From contig JAYPQA010000020.1 of assembly GCA_038131695.1 (NCBI GenBank), forward strand, positions 1-64,000: a stretch of DNA of 64,000 nucleotides. The letters run 5' to 3'. Origin of the DNA: JADHLK01 sp038131695. Lineage in GTDB: Bacteria; Pseudomonadota; Alphaproteobacteria; Puniceispirillales; Puniceispirillaceae. The position numbers and the translations under genes were made by a program. Under the pieces are notes generated by a model that was not told where the DNA came from, did not search any database, and worked only from the letters and a program-made list of their open reading frames with translations. Below, one piece after another: positions 62,295 through 64,000 of the stretch (the first letter of the stretch is position 1; each line of letters begins with the position of its first letter).

Positions 62295-63695
62295 TTTGCG
62301 CAGCACCATGCGCAGCGGCACCCCGGTCAGGCCAAATTCATCCCGCAACCCCCCGATCAGATAGCGCAGATAGGATTCCGGCAAGCCGTTCTGGCTGACA
62401 AACAGCGCAAAGGTCGGCGGGCGCGATTTTATCTGGGTCATATAGCGGATGCGCAAACGCCGCCCCTTGACCAGCGGCGGCGGGTGGGCCTCCAGCATCC
62501 TCTCCAGCCAGCGATTGAGCCGGGCAGTCGCGATACGGCTGGACCAGAGCGAATCCATCTCTTCAATCGCCGCAAACAGATTGCCAATCCCCTGGCTATA
62601 GAGGCCGGATATCGGCACCAGCGGCACGCCGCGCAGCTGGGCGAGCGAGGTTTGCAGCCGATCGCGTATCTGGCGCATGGCCGCCTGTTTGTCGGTGACC
62701 GCATCCCACATATTGGCCGCGATAACCAGCGCCCGCCCCTCTTCGGCAATATGGCGGGCAATGGCCATATCCTGCTTGTGGGGCGGCTGGCGGGCATCCA
62801 GCATCAGCACACAGACAGCCGCATATTGGATAGCCCGCTGGGCATCCTGAACCATCAGCCATTCTACCCGATCAGAAATACGGGCATTGCGCCGGATGCC
62901 AGCAGTATCCACCAGCTCATAATCGCGATCCTGATAATGGAAAGGCACCAGAATCGCATCCCGGGTGATGCCGGCCTCTGGCCCGGTCAGTAGCCTGTCC
63001 TCACCCAGCAGGCTGTTAATCAGCGTTGATTTGCCCATATTCGGGCGGCCGACAATCGCCAGGCGCAAGGGCCCGGCTGGTGCCTGCCCACCCTCTTCTT
63101 CTGCGATATCCCCGGTCTCGCCAGCCATCCCTTCATCTGGCAGGCTGGTTATGATTTCCTCAGCCAGCTCCTCGCCATAAAGGGCCGCCTCCAGTCCCAG
63201 CGCACGGGCCTGTTCTAGCAACGCATCATGCAAATCTATCAGCCCTTCGCCATGCTCGGCGGAAATCGGCACCGGCATTCCCAGCCCCAGGGACCAGGCC
63301 TCAGCCAGAGCGGTGTCGCCCTTTTTGCCCTCGCATTTATTGGCCAGCAAAATAACCGGCACGCCGGCCTTGCGCAGCAGCCCGGCAAAATAGCTGTCAT
63401 CCGGCAACAGCCCGGCCCGCACATCAATCATCATCAGGGTAATATCAGCCTGCTGGACAGCCGCTTCGGTCTGCGCCCGCATCCGGGCCTCAAGGCTGCC
63501 TTGCCTGGCCTGTTCCAGCCCGGCGGTATCAATCAGATCAAAGCGCATCTCAGCCAGCTGGCCGGTGCCCCCGCGCCGGTCGCGCGTCACCCCGGGCTGA
63601 TCATCAACAATGGCGTGGCGGGTTCCGGTCAGCCGGTTGAACAGGGTGGATTTGCCGACATTCGGGCGCCCAACAATGGCCAGCGTGACAGCCAT
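62268..63695 (-). CDS. der: Ribosome biogenesis GTPase Der (EngA)
   Basis: Two tandem GTPase domains and a KH-like C-terminal domain for 50S ribosome assembly. G1 motifs are GRPNVGKSTLFNRL near residue 9 and GRPNMGKSTLINSLL near 213; G3 is DTAGLE and DTAGIRR; G4 is LANKCEG and AANMWDAV, where the usual NKxD reads NMWD. It has 475 residues. It lies one base after the bamB stop, the common bamB-der pair. Confidence 0.97.
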   Translation of the reverse strand: MAVTLAIVGRPNVGKSTLFNRLTGTRHAIVDDQPGVTRDRRGGTGQLAEMRFDLIDTAGLEQARQGSLEARMRAQTEAAVQQADITLMMIDVRAGLLPDDSYFAGLLRKAGVPVILLANKCEGKKGDTALAEAWSLGLGMPVPISAEHGEGLIDLHDALLEQARALGLEAALYGEELAEEIITSLPDEGMAGETGDIAEEEGGQAPAGPLRLAIVGRPNMGKSTLINSLLGEDRLLTGPEAGITRDAILVPFHYQDRDYELVDTAGIRRNARISDRVEWLMVQDAQRAIQYAAVCVLMLDARQPPHKQDMAIARHIAEEGRALVIAANMWDAVTDKQAAMRQIRDRLQTSLAQLRGVPLVPISGLYSQGIGNLFAAIEEMDSLWSSRIATARLNRWLERMLEAHPPPLVKGRRLRIRYMTQIKSRPPTFALFVSQNGLPESYLRYLIGGLRDEFGLTGVPLRMVLRKSSNPYAPG

Positions 63696-63696
63696 C

Positions 63697-64000
63697 TCAT
63701 CGCCATGCCTGCAAGCGGCCCTTGCTATCCAGCAGGATCATCACCTGATCCGCTATCTGCGGGGCGGCCAGTATCTGTCCGCCTGCTGACAGCTTTTGGC
63801 GCAAAACGCCAGACTCCGCATCATAGGCCAGCAGCGTGCCCGACGCGCTGACCAGCCAGACCTGCCCGCCTGCCACAACCGGCCCGGCATAGCGGACAAT
63901 CTCGCCCGCGATCAGCGCGCCAGCTGGCAGGGCCCCGGGCAATTCAGCCACCCATCTGGGCGCCCCGTCGGACAGGCGCAGCGCATAGAGCCGCCCATCC
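63697..64000 (-). CDS. bamB: Outer membrane assembly lipoprotein BamB (PQQ-propeller), 3' part
   Basis: The last ~100 codons of a gene that runs off the window end. It shows PQQ-like propeller repeats (DGRLYALRLSDGAPRWVAEL, GQVWLVSASGTLLAYDAESG, LLDSKGRLQAWR). Together with der directly downstream this fits BamB of the BAM outer-membrane assembly complex. The N-terminus and lipobox are not in the window. Confidence 0.82.
   Translation of the reverse strand, partial: DGRLYALRLSDGAPRWVAELPGALPAGALIAGEIVRYAGPVVAGGQVWLVSASGTLLAYDAESGVLRQKLSAGGQILAAPQIADQVMILLDSKGRLQAWR

Overview
The window is a GC-rich, gene-dense stretch of an alphaproteobacterial chromosome. Markers for that assignment are gcrA and ctrA (alphaproteobacterial cell-cycle regulators), 5-aminolevulinate synthase (C4 heme route), an AapJQMP amino-acid transporter, a eukaryotic-type NADP isocitrate dehydrogenase, a DksA with only one zinc-finger cysteine, and a GTTC-N7-GTTC SOS box upstream of recA. 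NAD-linked formate dehydrogenase, AmtB, Aap transport and a PQQ-type sugar dehydrogenase would suit a marine heterotroph, but order or genus cannot be fixed from the sequence. No prophage, insertion sequence, integrase, CRISPR array or rRNA was seen.

Layout. 0.1-4.0 kb (minus): aroE-like, gcrA, pepN. 4.1-10 kb: EF-hand protein, msrB, then a minus-strand run of LysM protein, a phosphatidylserine-decarboxylase-like protein lacking its catalytic residues, a CDP-alcohol phosphatidyltransferase and a solitary molybdenum hydroxylase large subunit. 10-19 kb: LOG hydrolase, icd, alaS, recA, a soluble histidine kinase, dksA, ctrA. 19-26.5 kb (plus): DUF3553 protein, fused FdsG-FdsB, FdsA, hemA, hemH. 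26.6-29 kb: tRNA-Gly, FliL-like protein, amtB. 29-35 kb (minus): fdhD, mobA, kdsD, queA, tgt, frameshifted queG. 35-44.5 kb: nadK (plus), then a tightly coupled minus-strand operon iscR-sufBCDS-sufT-sufA-ATM1-lipase. 44.6-47.3 kb: hspQ, rpmF, tRNA-Ala, ald and its divergent Lrp-type regulator. 47.3-53 kb: the most eroded part, with frameshifted selO, a Rieske oxygenase, an orphan ParA, a Lys/Ala-rich membrane protein, an unstartable outer-membrane-protein remnant and a frameshifted Nudix gene. 53-57.4 kb (minus): aapJQMP with aapJ frameshifted. 57.7-64 kb: nicotinamidase, SOUL protein, sugar dehydrogenase, TauE/SafE permease, tRNA-Val, N-formylglutamate amidohydrolase, der and the end of bamB.

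Functional links. FdhD and MobA mature the molybdenum cofactor needed by FdsA and the CoxL-like protein. The Suf operon supplies Fe-S clusters to Fds, QueG and the Rieske oxygenase. KdsD/QueA/Tgt/QueG combine lipid A sugar and queuosine synthesis. GcrA and CtrA place two cell-cycle master regulators about 15 kb apart.

Caution. At least five genes (dksA, queG, selO, Nudix, aapJ) contain apparent single-base frameshifts; the aapJ and one queG indel fall in homopolymers. Sequencing error and real decay cannot be separated from the sequence alone. I found no convincing wholly new multi-gene system. The best leads are the PSD-like pseudoenzyme in a conserved lipid-gene position, the CoxL homologue without partners, the repeated Lys/Ala-rich tails on unrelated proteins, and the remnant at 51.8-52.5 kb.
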